64,000 nucleotides of DNA, from positions 1 to 64,000 of the forward strand of contig NZ_AJLR01000148.1 in NCBI RefSeq assembly GCF_000307855.1, in the 5' to 3' direction. Under the pieces are notes generated by a model that worked only from the letters and a program-made list of their open reading frames with translations, searched no databases and was not told the origin of the DNA. Of the stretch, positions 53,962-62,736 are shown in pieces (position 1 is the stretch's first letter; each line of letters opens with the position of its first letter). This DNA comes from Schinkia azotoformans LMG 9581 (GTDB taxonomy: Bacteria; Bacillota; Bacilli; Bacillales; Bacillaceae_J). A program made the position numbers and the translations under genes.

Positions 53962-54150
53962 GTGGATTTGTATCATTCTTGGATATATGTAAATGTTTTA
54001 AATACAACCCCGTTTTTGTGGACAGTGGTAATTGCAGTATTTACCTTTAATTTTTTAGGCCCTTTGCTAATTTGGTTTGTGATGAATAGTAAAAGTATTC
54101 CAATATTAAATACGTTCACTCAGAAAAAAGAAAAAGAGCCTACTGGTTAA
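53962..54150 (+). CDS. small membrane protein, possible germinant-receptor D subunit
   Basis: This 62-residue protein starts with GTG at 53962 behind GAAAGGG. It has a long hydrophobic region (about 18-41) that could span once or twice, and a basic tail. Some GerA-family operons have a small two-segment D subunit gene next to them that tunes germination. The divergent position beside gerA-type genes suggests that role, but similarity is not certain. Confidence 0.5.
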   Translation: MDLYHSWIYVNVLNTTPFLWTVVIAVFTFNFLGPLLIWFVMNSKSIPILNTFTQKKEKEPTG

Positions 54151-54362
54151 CAGGTGGACTCTGGTTCTTCATCTTTAGTTGGCATACCTAAATATTCTTC
54201 AATTTTGTTCTCAATTTGCTCTTGGGTTGGTTCTATGCCTGCAAATGGGAATGTCAATTCTCTAACGAACTGTCCTTTTTTAGTTACATGTATTGCCACT
54301 GTTTTGGCAATTTGGCTATATTCAACATGAAAAACGTAGCCTTCTCGTTCAATCGCACCCAT
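54147..54362 (-). CDS. conserved small protein of unknown function (71 aa)
   Basis: This 71-residue soluble protein (MGAIEREGYVFHVEYSQIAK...) has alternating hydrophobic strands and an acidic C-terminal end. A GGTGG-type signal lies before the ATG, and the stop overlaps the convergent 62-aa gene by 4 bp. Codon use is normal for the genome. I do not recognise the family with confidence. Confidence 0.6.
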   Translation of the reverse strand: MGAIEREGYVFHVEYSQIAKTVAIHVTKKGQFVRELTFPFAGIEPTQEQIENKIEEYLGMPTKDEEPESTC

Positions 54363-54540
54363 GAAATTACCACCTTTATTGATTCATTGTCCTGTCGATT
54401 ATTTTAACCATAATGAATTATTTATATTTCTTATTTGATTAGTTTTGTATTCCCATGTCAACATTTACTGAAATCGTCGGAGTGTAAAACTTTTTTTTTA
54501 TCATAAACTATATTCAATTCTTCGAAAGGGGAATGTGAAT

Positions 54541-54780
54541 ATGAGTGCTGTGGATTATGACAAAGCATTGTTTTATATGAATAGGGGAGAATGGGATAAT
54601 TTACTGATATTAATGGTGCGTACAAAGGATGATTTTTTATCAAAAAAGATTGAACAATTCCTCCATGCCTGTAATTTCAGTCGAGATTATTCAGTCATCG
54701 AGAATAAAGCGTATCATCTTCTTACGTATGTGGACCATGCCTTATCATCTGTTCCGTCTTCCGCTTCCGTTTATGGCTAA
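54541..54780 (+). CDS. yhdB: YhdB-like protein
   Basis: This 79-residue protein contains YDKALFYMNRGEWDNLLILM and VRTKDDFLSKKIEQFLHA, matching my memory of B. subtilis YhdB, a small protein of unknown function encoded not far from pgcA and spoVR there. Shared neighbourhood supports the assignment. The start is ATG 54541, behind AAAGGGG; a GTG two codons earlier is closer to the signal than usual. Confidence 0.65.
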   Translation: MSAVDYDKALFYMNRGEWDNLLILMVRTKDDFLSKKIEQFLHACNFSRDYSVIENKAYHLLTYVDHALSSVPSSASVYG

Positions 54781-54887
54781 TTGTTAGTATGATTAAATAA
54801 ATTTTAATATATACGAGTAAAATTAAGGAAGGTGTCATTTCTGACAGCCTTCCTTTTTGGAAAACATAGTACCTGAGGTGAAAGAAA

Positions 54888-55238
54888 ATGGACATTAGAC
54901 CAACTGAAGATGATATTCAACTGCAAGATACGTTAAATAATTTAAATGGAAAATTAATTCACATTACAAAGGAGCTGAATCGTGATACGGATGAAACAAC
55001 GATGACTCTATCTAGGGCTAACCTGCATGAACGGCCTCCCACAATTGACGGTTATGTATCACCTTACGTTTTACAGATACATGGAAAAGGAAGAATCGGT
55101 ACATCGTCCGCCCAATACGAACAAATACCCTATGAGATATACGAAATTCCTTTAACGAATAAACTCCATACTCATGTACAGCCAAACCATATATCGATCA
55201 AAACGGAGGACGGCACATATACGATTACGTACCATTAA
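54888..55238 (+). CDS. conserved hypothetical protein (116 aa)
   Basis: This 116-residue soluble protein has a helical N-terminus (IQLQDTLNNLNGKLIHITKEL) followed by beta-strand-rich sequence (GYVSPYVLQIHGKGRIGTS, then YEIYEIPLTNKL). It has a GAGGTG ribosome-binding site and is followed by a repeat copy and a bidirectional terminator. It looks like a real gene; no function is assigned. Confidence 0.65.
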   Translation: MDIRPTEDDIQLQDTLNNLNGKLIHITKELNRDTDETTMTLSRANLHERPPTIDGYVSPYVLQIHGKGRIGTSSAQYEQIPYEIYEIPLTNKLHTHVQPNHISIKTEDGTYTITYH

Positions 55239-55250
55239 AAACCGCAGTAT

Positions 55251-55263
55251 GGGGACAGGCACC
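55251..55263. repeat. GGGACAGGCACC repeat copy
   Basis: GGGGACAGGCACC lies between the hypothetical gene and the shared terminator, and is identical to 19562-19574. Confidence 0.6.
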
Positions 55264-55271
55264 AAAGCAAT

Positions 55272-55294
55272 AAAGCCCACAATGTGGGCTTTTT
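55272..55294. terminator. bidirectional terminator
   Basis: AAAGCCCAC and GTGGGCTTT pair around AAT, with T-rich flanks on both strands, between convergent genes. Confidence 0.8.
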
Positions 55295-55295
55295 G

Positions 55296-57038
55296 TTAAT
55301 TAAGCAATTGATCAATTTTATTCATTAGATCTGTGCTGATTTCATCTAATTTTGCGATACTGTTGTCAAGTGAGTTGCCTCTAACACCAAAATAGAATTT
55401 CACTTTTGGTTCGGTGCCGGATGGACGTAAGCAGAACCAAGAACCGTCTTCAAGAATGTATTTTAGTACATTTGATTTTGGCAAATCGATTTTTTCAGCC
55501 TTCCCGGACTTTTCATTTGCCACACTCTTTTTCTCGCTTGTTAAATAATCCTCAATTTGAACAACCTGTAAATGGCCCATTTCTGCTGGCGGATTCTTGC
55601 GGAATATCGTTAATATTTCTTGAATTTTCTCGGCCCCTTCTTTTCCTTTTAACGTCAATGATTTTAATCCTTCACGGTAAAAACCATACTTGGCATACAG
55701 ATCAAGAAGAGCATCATATAATGTCATGCCTTGTTTTTTATAGTATGCAGCAACTTCTACTGCCAATATTGCTGCTTGAACAGCATCCTTATCCCTTGCA
55801 AAATCACCGATTAAATAGCCATAGCTTTCTTCGTAGCCAAATTGGAATATGTATTCTCCGCTTTGTTCATATTCTTTAATTTTTTCACCGATGAATTTAA
55901 ATCCGGTTAACGTATCAATTGTATCCAAACCAAAATCTTCTGCAATCGCACGACCGAATTCAGACGTTACGATCGTTTTCAAGACTACACCGTTGGAAGG
56001 TAAGATACCCTTTGTTTTCTTCGCTGATAACAAATAATGAAGAAGGATTCCTCCAGTTTGATTTCCCGTTAAAATCTCATAATCACCAGAGCCGTTTCTC
56101 ACTGCAATTCCAAGGCGGTCGGCATCCGGGTCGGTTCCAATTAACAAATCAGCATCAACCTTCATACCTTCTTTAATCGCTAATTCAAAGGCCGCATGCT
56201 CTTCCGGATTTGGAGATTTCACAGTTGAAAAATTAGGGTCGGGGAGCTCCTGCTCTTTCACAATTGTCACATTTTTAAAGCCTAATGCTTCCAGTCCCGC
56301 ACGCACAGGTTTGTTGGCAGTACCATGTAAAGGTGTAAAGACAACCTTGACATTATTTTCTTCAAACAATTGTGGATTAAGGGAAATGGTCTTCACTTGC
56401 TCAATATAAGCTTTATCGATATTTTCACCAATGATATGTAACAGACCTTTCGCCTTTAAATCTTCTTCCCTTGCCACTTCAATCGTTAATTCATTTTCAA
56501 CTTCATTGACTTTTTCGATCACTCTATCAGCAGCAGCCGGTGGTAATTGACATCCATCGTTTCCGTACACTTTAAAACCGTTATATTCTGGCGGGTTATG
56601 GCTAGCCGTAATGACGATTCCGGAATAAGCATGTAAGTATCGCACTGCAAATGAGAGCTCCGGAGTAGGTCTTAATTCATCGAAAATATAGGTTTGAATA
56701 CCGTGGAAACCTAAAGTTTTGGCAGCCTCCATCGCAAATTCAGGTGATTTATGGCGACAGTCATATGCAATCACCACTCCTCGGGCTTTCGCTTCCTCAC
56801 CATTTGCTTCTATGTATTTTGCCAGTCCCTCTGCAGCTTTTCGAATTGTATACACATTCATCCGATTTGTACCAGGTCCCATCTCCCCGCGCATTCCACC
56901 GGTTCCAAATTCTAAATTTTTATAAAAGCTATCCTCTAGCCATTTTTCATCGTCTTTTTTATCTTGTAAAATTAGTTTTAGCTCCTCTTCTAAATTTTCA
57001 TAGGTAGCCCATCGTTCATACTGCTCTTTCCAGTTCAT
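55296..57038 (-). CDS. pgcA: phosphoglucomutase (alpha-D-phosphohexomutase)
   Basis: This 580-residue cytosolic enzyme interconverts glucose-6-phosphate and glucose-1-phosphate, feeding UDP-glucose for wall teichoic acid and glycolipid anchors. Visible sites are the phosphoserine loop [11 protein letters not shown] (about 143-153), the metal loop [10 protein letters not shown], the sugar loop GYEESYG, and the phosphate-binding [12 protein letters not shown] near the C-terminus. Length and sequence match PgcA (YhxB) of Bacillus. The ribosome-binding site is GGGAGG. Confidence 0.95.
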   Translation of the reverse strand: MNWKEQYERWATYENLEEELKLILQDKKDDEKWLEDSFYKNLEFGTGGMRGEMGPGTNRMNVYTIRKAAEGLAKYIEANGEEAKARGVVIAYDCRHKSPEFAMEAAKTLGFHGIQTYIFDELRPTPELSFAVRYLHAYSGIVITASHNPPEYNGFKVYGNDGCQLPPAAADRVIEKVNEVENELTIEVAREEDLKAKGLLHIIGENIDKAYIEQVKTISLNPQLFEENNVKVVFTPLHGTANKPVRAGLEALGFKNVTIVKEQELPDPNFSTVKSPNPEEHAAFELAIKEGMKVDADLLIGTDPDADRLGIAVRNGSGDYEILTGNQTGGILLHYLLSAKKTKGILPSNGVVLKTIVTSEFGRAIAEDFGLDTIDTLTGFKFIGEKIKEYEQSGEYIFQFGYEESYGYLIGDFARDKDAVQAAILAVEVAAYYKKQGMTLYDALLDLYAKYGFYREGLKSLTLKGKEGAEKIQEILTIFRKNPPAEMGHLQVVQIEDYLTSEKKSVANEKSGKAEKIDLPKSNVLKYILEDGSWFCLRPSGTEPKVKFYFGVRGNSLDNSIAKLDEISTDLMNKIDQLLN

Positions 57039-57218
57039 TCAACTTCCTCCCATTTTTTACTTTACCTCTCCTAATAGTATTTATATTTTCTCACTTCATT
57101 CTCCTTTTAATTTCTTTATTTTTAACAATAAATTCACAAGGAATTTTTTAGATGGTATACTTAGGTCTTAAATAAGCGGTATGTTCTGAATATTTTTACT
57201 GCAGGAGGATTAACTAAA

Positions 57219-58151
57219 TTGAACTGGAGATCACCATATATATTACTAGTCATTGCAGCCTTATTATGGGGCGGTAACTTTGTGATTGGAAGAGGATTTG
57301 CTGCCACAATGCCGCCCTTTACATTAGCTTTTATCCGCTGGGTAGTCGCTTTTTTATTCTTTTTGCCCTTCGCCAAAAACGAGCTCGTGGCGAACATTCC
57401 TTTATGGAAAAGGGAATGGAAAACATTGTTTTGGATGTCACTAACAGGAATCGTTGGGTTCAACACGCTTTTGTATATTGCCGTCCACTATACAACATCT
57501 ATTAATGCAGCTCTTATTAACGCGCCAACACCAGCCTTAATCGGACTCCTGTCATTTTTATTTTTAAAAGAAAAAGTCTATACAAGACATATGATCGGGA
57601 TTGTTTTTTCGATTATTGGTGTAACTTGGATCGTTAGCCGTGGTTCACTTGAAGCGCTTCTATCCTTCTCCATTAATAAAGGAGAGCTTTGGATGCTTGT
57701 TGCGATTACTTCCTGGTCCATTTATTCAGTCATCGTTAAGAAAAATACAGGCAGGCTACCGGCTGCTGGTTCGTTCCTAGTTACAATTATCATCGGCATG
57801 ATAATTCTGGCACCATTTGCTGTATATGAATGGATCGTAGATAAACCAATGACGATAACCTTTACCTCCATTTTAGGATTTCTATATATTGGGATTTTTG
57901 CTTCCATTGGTGCATTTTTAAGCTGGAATAAAGCGGTGGCTGATCTTGGTCCAGGGAAGGCTGCCCCATTTTTAAACCTAATCCCTGTTTTTGCATCTAT
58001 ATTTGCAATTTCATTTATCGGAGAAACACTTACATCCGCCCAATTAATTGGCGGTGCGATAACGATATTCGGAGTTTTAATTACAACAGGTATATTTATT
58101 AGAAAAACACCTATCACAGCTATTCAAAATCAAGCCAAAAGTGGGGGTTAA
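57219..58151 (+). CDS. EamA-family (DMT) transporter
   Basis: This 310-residue protein has ten membrane segments in two EamA repeats (residues about 5-140 and 150-295). Motifs are LLWGGNFVIGRGFA and FIRWVVAFLFFLPF in the first half and SWSIYSVIVKK and SIGAFLSWNKAV in the second. It is a drug/metabolite exporter of unknown substrate. The start is TTG at 57219, behind GGAGG. Confidence 0.9.
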   Translation: MNWRSPYILLVIAALLWGGNFVIGRGFAATMPPFTLAFIRWVVAFLFFLPFAKNELVANIPLWKREWKTLFWMSLTGIVGFNTLLYIAVHYTTSINAALINAPTPALIGLLSFLFLKEKVYTRHMIGIVFSIIGVTWIVSRGSLEALLSFSINKGELWMLVAITSWSIYSVIVKKNTGRLPAAGSFLVTIIIGMIILAPFAVYEWIVDKPMTITFTSILGFLYIGIFASIGAFLSWNKAVADLGPGKAAPFLNLIPVFASIFAISFIGETLTSAQLIGGAITIFGVLITTGIFIRKTPITAIQNQAKSGG

Positions 58152-58172
58152 AACAAGCCCCACTTTTTCTTT
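58137..58172. terminator. bidirectional terminator
   Basis: AAAAGTGGGG and CCCCACTTTT are perfect 10-bp arms followed by TCTTTTT. The hairpin covers the stop codons of the convergent EamA and phosphodiesterase genes. Confidence 0.85.
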
Positions 58173-58921
58173 TTAACCTTTTGTTTTCCTTCGATTAACG
58201 ATTTTAATCTGGCTGGGTAATTTGTAATAATCCCGCTAACCCCATAATCAATCATTCTTTTCATACATTCTTCCGAATTACATGTCCAGGCGAACACCTT
58301 TAATCCATTTTCAATTGCTTTCCGGACATCATCGGCTCGAAGCGCTCTCTGGTCAGGGTGTAATGACTCCACCGGAAGTCCGAACAGTTTTGCAAAACCT
58401 ACATGATCCACTACATTCTCAAAATATAACAAGCCGATTTTAATATTTCCGTTTTGTTTTTTTAAGCGATACAAGCACTGATGGTCAAAAGAAGAGACAA
58501 TTACTTGATCAATTCGGTCATATCGCTGCAGTAAATCTAACAGTTTTTCTTCAATTCCCACATAGAAGGAGGGAATGTTTTTTATTTCAATATTGATTAC
58601 TATCTCTTTCGGTACAAGATCGAGAACTTCCTCTAAAAGTGGTATTTTCTCACCTTTATATTTATTTGAAAACCAGCTGCCTGCATCATACTTTTTTAGC
58701 TCTGCCGTTGTCATTTCACCAATGATCCCTTCGCCGTTTGTAGTCCTTTTAATATTTTCATCGTGGATAACGGCTAAATGTCCATCTTTTGTTAAATGAA
58801 TATCCAATTCAATGCCTTCGCATCCCTGCTCTAAACCTAATTGAAAGGCAGCCAATGTATTTTCCGGTGCCTCCCCCGATGCTCCGCGATGTGCAATAAT
58901 TAATGGCCTGATTTTTTCCAT
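58148..58921 (-). CDS. glycerophosphodiester phosphodiesterase
   Basis: About 257 residues are encoded from ATG 58921 (AAGG nine bases before); a start at 58942 lies inside that signal. The GDPD TIM-barrel signatures are complete: AHRGASGEAPENT with catalytic His-Arg, ELDIHLTKDGHLAVIHDE with Glu/Asp metal ligands and the second catalytic His, and VFAWTCN at the C-terminal end. There is no signal peptide, so it is cytosolic. It hydrolyses glycerophosphodiesters to glycerol-3-phosphate and an alcohol. Confidence 0.93.
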   Translation of the reverse strand: MEKIRPLIIAHRGASGEAPENTLAAFQLGLEQGCEGIELDIHLTKDGHLAVIHDENIKRTTNGEGIIGEMTTAELKKYDAGSWFSNKYKGEKIPLLEEVLDLVPKEIVINIEIKNIPSFYVGIEEKLLDLLQRYDRIDQVIVSSFDHQCLYRLKKQNGNIKIGLLYFENVVDHVGFAKLFGLPVESLHPDQRALRADDVRKAIENGLKVFAWTCNSEECMKRMIDYGVSGIITNYPARLKSLIEGKQKVKKKKWGLF

Positions 58922-58985
58922 TGAAATGATCCTTCCCTTCATTTTAATTTATGCCTAATACACTAAACAAAGTAACAATTTTTCA

Positions 58986-59014
58986 TTGTTTTTCATTGAT
59001 AATCATGATATAGT
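58986..59014 (+). promoter_or_regulatory. probable sigma-A promoter of the yrrT-luxS-mccAB operon
   Basis: TTGTTT (58986-58991) and TATAGT (59009-59014) are separated by 17 bp, about 75 bp before the yrrT start. Confidence 0.55.
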
Positions 59015-59032
59015 GTCATTAAATCAAATTAA

Positions 59033-59056
59033 ACATAGTATACTGATAGGAATTAT
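59033..59056 (+). promoter_or_regulatory. candidate CymR operator
   Basis: An AT-rich stretch ends in GATAGGAATTATG just downstream of the expected transcription start. From memory, the CymR motif of Bacillus has a conserved GGAATT half, and CymR represses yrrT/mccAB when cysteine is plentiful. The match is partial. Confidence 0.4.
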
Positions 59057-59089
59057 GTATTTTTATTCGATTTAGGGAGAGTGTACCAT

Positions 59090-59728
59090 ATGGGACGTGA
59101 ATTTATTGAGTTATTTGATGAATGGGCAGAAAGCTATGACAATACAGTAGTAGGTCATGATGAAGAATATAAAGAAGTATTTGAAGGCTACGATGAAATT
59201 TTAGAAGAGGTTGCTTCTAAAGTGAACGGAACGGTCATTGAATTTGGTGTTGGGACAGGCAACCTGTCTAAAAAACTGCTTGAAAAAGGTCATAATGTAA
59301 TAGGTATCGAGCCATCTAAAGAAATGCGAGCAATGGCAAAGCAAAAAGTGCCAACTCTTTCCCTGCTTGACGGCGATTTTTTAAACTTACCAGAATTAAA
59401 TATTAAAATTGATGCAATTGTAAGTACTTGGGCTTTCCACCACCTTACTGATGAAGAAAAAAACGTAGCGATTGGAAAGTACAGCCACTTACTTGAAAAA
59501 GGTGGAAAAGTTGTATTTGCAGATACTGTATATGAAAATTCAGATGCAAAACATGCTATAATAGAGGACGCGGAACAAAAAGGCTACAAGAATTTGGTTG
59601 ATGACTTAAATCGCGAATATTATACAATGCAAGATGTACTCCGTGAACAATTTACCGAGCACGGTTTCTATGTAACTTTCAAACAATTAAACAAATTCGT
59701 TTGGTTAATAGAGGCCGAAAAACAATAA
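59090..59728 (+). CDS. yrrT: YrrT-like SAM-dependent methyltransferase
   Basis: About 212 residues are encoded from ATG 59090, with AGGGAGAG nine bases upstream; the GTG at 59081 is too close to it. It is a class I Rossmann methyltransferase with motif I VIEFGVGTGNLSKKL (about 46-60), the post-I acid in IGIEPSKEMRA, and DAIVSTWAFHHLTDEEK as motifs II/III. In B. subtilis yrrT heads the yrrT-mtnN-mccAB operon. Here it plays the same leading part. Its acceptor substrate is not known. Confidence 0.9.
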   Translation: MGREFIELFDEWAESYDNTVVGHDEEYKEVFEGYDEILEEVASKVNGTVIEFGVGTGNLSKKLLEKGHNVIGIEPSKEMRAMAKQKVPTLSLLDGDFLNLPELNIKIDAIVSTWAFHHLTDEEKNVAIGKYSHLLEKGGKVVFADTVYENSDAKHAIIEDAEQKGYKNLVDDLNREYYTMQDVLREQFTEHGFYVTFKQLNKFVWLIEAEKQ

Positions 59729-59746
59729 GTTGGAGGTCTGTTTTAG

Positions 59747-60208
59747 ATGCAAAAAATGAATGTGGAAAGCTTTAATCTTGATCACACAAAAGTGAAAGCA
59801 CCCTATGTACGATTAGTCGGAACAACCGAAGGTGTTAATGGCGATAAAGTATACAAATACGATATTCGTTTTTGCCAGCCTAATAAAGAGCATATGGAGA
59901 TGCCTTCTCTTCACTCTTTGGAGCATATGATGGCTGAATTTATTCGTAATCACTTGGACTGTGTTCTAGATATTGGACCAATGGGATGCCAAACTGGTTT
60001 TTATCTTCAAGTGATCAACCATTCAAATTATGAAGAAATCCTAGATGTATTAGAAAAAACATTAAATGATGTTTTAACGGCAACAGAGGTGCCTGCTTGC
60101 AATGAAATCCAATGTGGATGGGCTGCGAGCCACAGCTTAGAAGGTGCGAAGGAAGTTGCTAAAAACATGCTTGCCCATAAAGAGGAATGGACAGAAGTGT
60201 TCGCGTAA
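59747..60208 (+). CDS. luxS: S-ribosylhomocysteine lyase
   Basis: This 153-residue protein has the zinc-binding HxxEH (HSLEHMMAE, around 57-61) and the third ligand in NEIQCGWA (about Cys126). LuxS splits S-ribosylhomocysteine into homocysteine and the AI-2 precursor DPD. It sits 18 bp after yrrT and before mccA, the place occupied by mtnN in the B. subtilis operon. Homocysteine made here can pass straight to MccA. The ribosome-binding site is GGAGG at 59732-59736. Confidence 0.97.
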   Translation: MQKMNVESFNLDHTKVKAPYVRLVGTTEGVNGDKVYKYDIRFCQPNKEHMEMPSLHSLEHMMAEFIRNHLDCVLDIGPMGCQTGFYLQVINHSNYEEILDVLEKTLNDVLTATEVPACNEIQCGWAASHSLEGAKEVAKNMLAHKEEWTEVFA

Positions 60209-60221
60209 AATATCCTTTAAA

Positions 60222-60246
60222 GGCGTTGCCGTATATAGGCAACGCC
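60222..60246 (+). other. hairpin between luxS and mccA
   Basis: GGCGTTGCC and GGCAACGCC form a perfect 9-bp stem around GTATATA. It is followed by A residues rather than T, so it is not a plain terminator. It may protect or process the operon mRNA. Confidence 0.5.
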
Positions 60247-60332
60247 AAAAAACTTCATCAAAACCAACTATTCATCTCGGAAAACACTATAATTGTAAGG
60301 TGCATTCAACTTAAATTCTTGAGGTGCTATAA

Positions 60333-61277
60333 ATGAAATATTATAAACATGTGCATGAACTAATAGGGAATACACCTTTAGTTGAAATAACACAATTTGA
60401 ACTACCTGAAGGTGTCCGCCTTTTTGCAAAGCTTGAATATTTAAATCCAGGCGGAAGCGTTAAAGATCGTCTTGGTAAAAAGCTGTTGCAAACAGCCCTT
60501 GAAAAAGGCTATATTGCTGCTGGCGGTACGATTATTGAACCTACCGCGGGTAATACCGGAATTGGACTTGCCCTAGCAGCTGTTGGTACAGGGATTAACG
60601 TTATGTTTGTCGTTCCAGAGAAATTCAGCGTTGAAAAGCAGGAGCTCATGCGTGCTCTAGGAGCTACTGTAGTCAACACGCCAACAAAGGATGGGATGAC
60701 AGGAGCCATCGCTAAAACAAAGGAACTTTTAAATGAAATCCCCAATTCTTATTGCCCCCAGCAATTTGAAAATCCGGCTAATCCGGAAACCTATTTTGAA
60801 ACATTAGGTCCTGAAATTTGGAATGCATTAGAGGGCCAAGTTAACGTCTTTGTTGCAGGAGCTGGGTCAGGTGGTACCTTCACGGGCACAGCACAATATT
60901 TAAAAGAACAAAATCCTGCTATTAAAACCGTAATTGTTGAGCCTGAAGGCTCAATTCTAAACGGCGGTGAATCAGGGCCGCATCGAACCGAAGGTATCGG
61001 CATGGAATTTATCCCGCTTTTTGTGAACACTAATCTTTTTGATGCGATTCATACGATAAGTGATGATGCTGCTTTTAATCGTGTGAGTGAACTATCACAA
61101 AAATGCGGTCTGTTAGTGGGAAGTTCTTCAGGAGCAGCGTTTGAAGCAAGCTTGCGTGAAGCACAAGCGGCAAAACCTGGTACAAATATTGTTACAATCT
61201 TTCCAGATAGCAGTGAACGTTATTTAAGTTCAGGTATATATAAAAAACAAGAATTTTGGAGTGAAAAATATGCGTAA
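60333..61277 (+). CDS. mccA: O-acetylserine-dependent cystathionine beta-synthase
   Basis: This 314-residue PLP enzyme of the cysteine-synthase fold has a PLP lysine in NPGGSVKDRLG (about residue 43), a substrate loop EPTAGNTGIGLA, a phosphate-binding GAGSGGTFTGT and a C-terminal GSSSGAAFEA. It joins homocysteine to O-acetylserine to form cystathionine, the first step of reverse transsulfuration. Placement between luxS and mccB identifies it as MccA (YrhA) rather than CysK. The ribosome-binding site is GAGGTG. Confidence 0.93.
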   Translation: MKYYKHVHELIGNTPLVEITQFELPEGVRLFAKLEYLNPGGSVKDRLGKKLLQTALEKGYIAAGGTIIEPTAGNTGIGLALAAVGTGINVMFVVPEKFSVEKQELMRALGATVVNTPTKDGMTGAIAKTKELLNEIPNSYCPQQFENPANPETYFETLGPEIWNALEGQVNVFVAGAGSGGTFTGTAQYLKEQNPAIKTVIVEPEGSILNGGESGPHRTEGIGMEFIPLFVNTNLFDAIHTISDDAAFNRVSELSQKCGLLVGSSSGAAFEASLREAQAAKPGTNIVTIFPDSSERYLSSGIYKKQEFWSEKYA

Positions 61278-62400
61278 AAAAACTCAACTCATTCATGGTG
61301 GCATAGCTAGAGACAAACACACAGGAGCAGTGTCAGTACCCATTTATCATTCAAGTACGTTTAAACAAGAAGGCGTAGGAAACTTCGTTTATGAATACGC
61401 AAGAACAGGAAATCCGACACGTGAGGCGGTTGAAGCTTTGATCGGTGATATCGAGGGTGGCTATCGTGGCTTTGCTTTTGGTTCCGGAATGGCTGCCATT
61501 ACTTCTGTGATGATGCTTTTATCTGCTGGTGATCATGTCATTATTACAGATGACGTATACGGTGGAACTTTCCGTGTAATGTCTAAAGTACTAACTCGCT
61601 TCAATCTTGAATTTACATTTGTAAATACAAGTTCAATTGAAGATATTGAAAAAGCAATTCAACCGAATACAAAAGCGATTTACGTTGAAACTCCAACGAA
61701 TCCATTATTAAAAATTACAGATATCGAAGCTGTTTCTACATTAGCTAAGGCGTATGAACTTTTATTTATCGTCGACAACACGTTCAGCACACCATACTGG
61801 CAAAATCCGATTGAACTTGGTGCCAATATTGTCCTCCACAGTGCAACAAAATATCTTGGGGGACACAGTGATGTTGTAGCCGGCTTAGTAGTTGTTGATT
61901 CAGAAGAGCTTGGCCAGCAGCTTCATTTTATTCAAAACTCTGTTGGTGGCATTCTTGGTCCACAGGATTCTTGGTTATTAATTAGAGGGATAAGAACTTT
62001 AGGTATCCGCATGGAAGAAATTGAAGAAAACACGAAGCACATTGTTGACTTTTTACTACAGCATGATGCTGTTTCTAAAGTTTACTACCCAGGACTCGTT
62101 AACCATAAAGGTCATGATATTCATAAAAAACAAGCTAGAGGCTTTGGTGGCATGATCTCCTTTGATGTCGGCAGTACTGAAAAAGCCGAAGACCTTTTGC
62201 GCCGTACGAAATACTTTACACTTGCAGAAAGCTTAGGTGCAGTTGAAAGCTTGATTTCACTTCCTGCCAAAATGACTCATGCCTCCATCCCTGCTGAACG
62301 CCGTGCAGAACTTGGCATTACCGACGGCCTTGTTCGTATCTCTGTCGGACTGGAAGATGTAGAGGATTTAATCGAAGATTTAGCACAAGCATTGAAATAA
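61270..62400 (+). CDS. mccB: cystathionine gamma-lyase / homocysteine gamma-lyase
   Basis: This 376-residue protein belongs to the Cys/Met-metabolism PLP family. The PLP lysine is in HSATKYLGGHSD (about residue 196), with TGNPTREA, GFAFGSGMAAI and VETPTNPLL in the usual places. It cleaves cystathionine to cysteine, ammonia and 2-oxobutyrate, completing methionine-to-cysteine conversion with MccA. The start is ATG 61270 (GGAG eight bases before), overlapping mccA by 8 bp. A dispersed repeat begins right after the stop. Confidence 0.93.
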   Translation: MRKKTQLIHGGIARDKHTGAVSVPIYHSSTFKQEGVGNFVYEYARTGNPTREAVEALIGDIEGGYRGFAFGSGMAAITSVMMLLSAGDHVIITDDVYGGTFRVMSKVLTRFNLEFTFVNTSSIEDIEKAIQPNTKAIYVETPTNPLLKITDIEAVSTLAKAYELLFIVDNTFSTPYWQNPIELGANIVLHSATKYLGGHSDVVAGLVVVDSEELGQQLHFIQNSVGGILGPQDSWLLIRGIRTLGIRMEEIEENTKHIVDFLLQHDAVSKVYYPGLVNHKGHDIHKKQARGFGGMISFDVGSTEKAEDLLRRTKYFTLAESLGAVESLISLPAKMTHASIPAERRAELGITDGLVRISVGLEDVEDLIEDLAQALK

Positions 62401-62548
62401 GAAAAGCGGAAGCGCCCGTTTAGCGACGTATAAACTGGAGCCCATCGACTGAGATAAAGGAAACACGAAGAGCAATAGCGATTCGATGTTGACTTATCGT
62501 AGGGAGGTGGGCGAAGTTTACGAGTCGCGGGGCGCTGGAGCTGGACAT
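62401..62548. repeat. long copy of the GAAAAGCGGAAGC repeat
   Basis: It starts GAAAAGCGGAAGCGCCCGTT at the base after the mccB stop and ends GGGGCGCTGGAGCTGGACA. About 110 bp of unrelated-looking sequence lies between, giving partly paired GCGCC/GGCGC ends. It is the full-length relative of the short copies at 13065 and 62550. Confidence 0.75.
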
Positions 62549-62549
62549 A

Positions 62550-62600
62550 GAAAAGCGGAAGCGCCCGTTTAGCGAAGTTTACTGGGCGCTGGAGTTAGAC
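62550..62600. repeat. short copy of the GAAAAGCGGAAGC repeat
   Basis: GAAAAGCGGAAGCGCCCGTT, a short middle (TAGCGAAGTTTACT) and GGGCGCTGGAGTTAGAC follow the long copy in the same orientation. GCGCCC and GGGCGC can pair. Confidence 0.75.
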
Positions 62601-62621
62601 AATAATGCACAAATACCTAGG

Positions 62622-62650
62622 AGCCCTATATGTAAAGGGCTTCTTTTTTC
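62622..62650 (+). terminator. terminator of the mccAB operon
   Basis: AGCCC and GGGCT pair around a 10-nt loop, followed by TCTTTTTTC. It sits beyond the two repeat copies. Confidence 0.6.
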
Positions 62651-62736
62651 TTTTCAAATTAGGTTTCTGTGCTAAAATGGTTTATTATGAATTGCAATAG
62701 ATTTTGTGTTCAGAATCGAAGGAGGATTTTTTACAA

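Larger units (their letters stand above)
62401..62736. other. 336-bp intergenic region occupied by repeats and a terminator
   Basis: Two tandem repeat copies (62401-62600), the mccB operon terminator (62622-62650) and the leader of the ypuA-like gene fill the gap. No gene is seen. Confidence 0.75.

Noticed and set aside
55406-55879. 157-codon plus-strand ORF
   Set aside because: Antisense to pgcA, no start signal, and the composition follows the pgcA codons on the other strand.
60222-60246. luxS/mccA hairpin as an intrinsic terminator
   Set aside because: The stem is followed by A residues, not U, and mccA follows in the same direction as part of the known operon.
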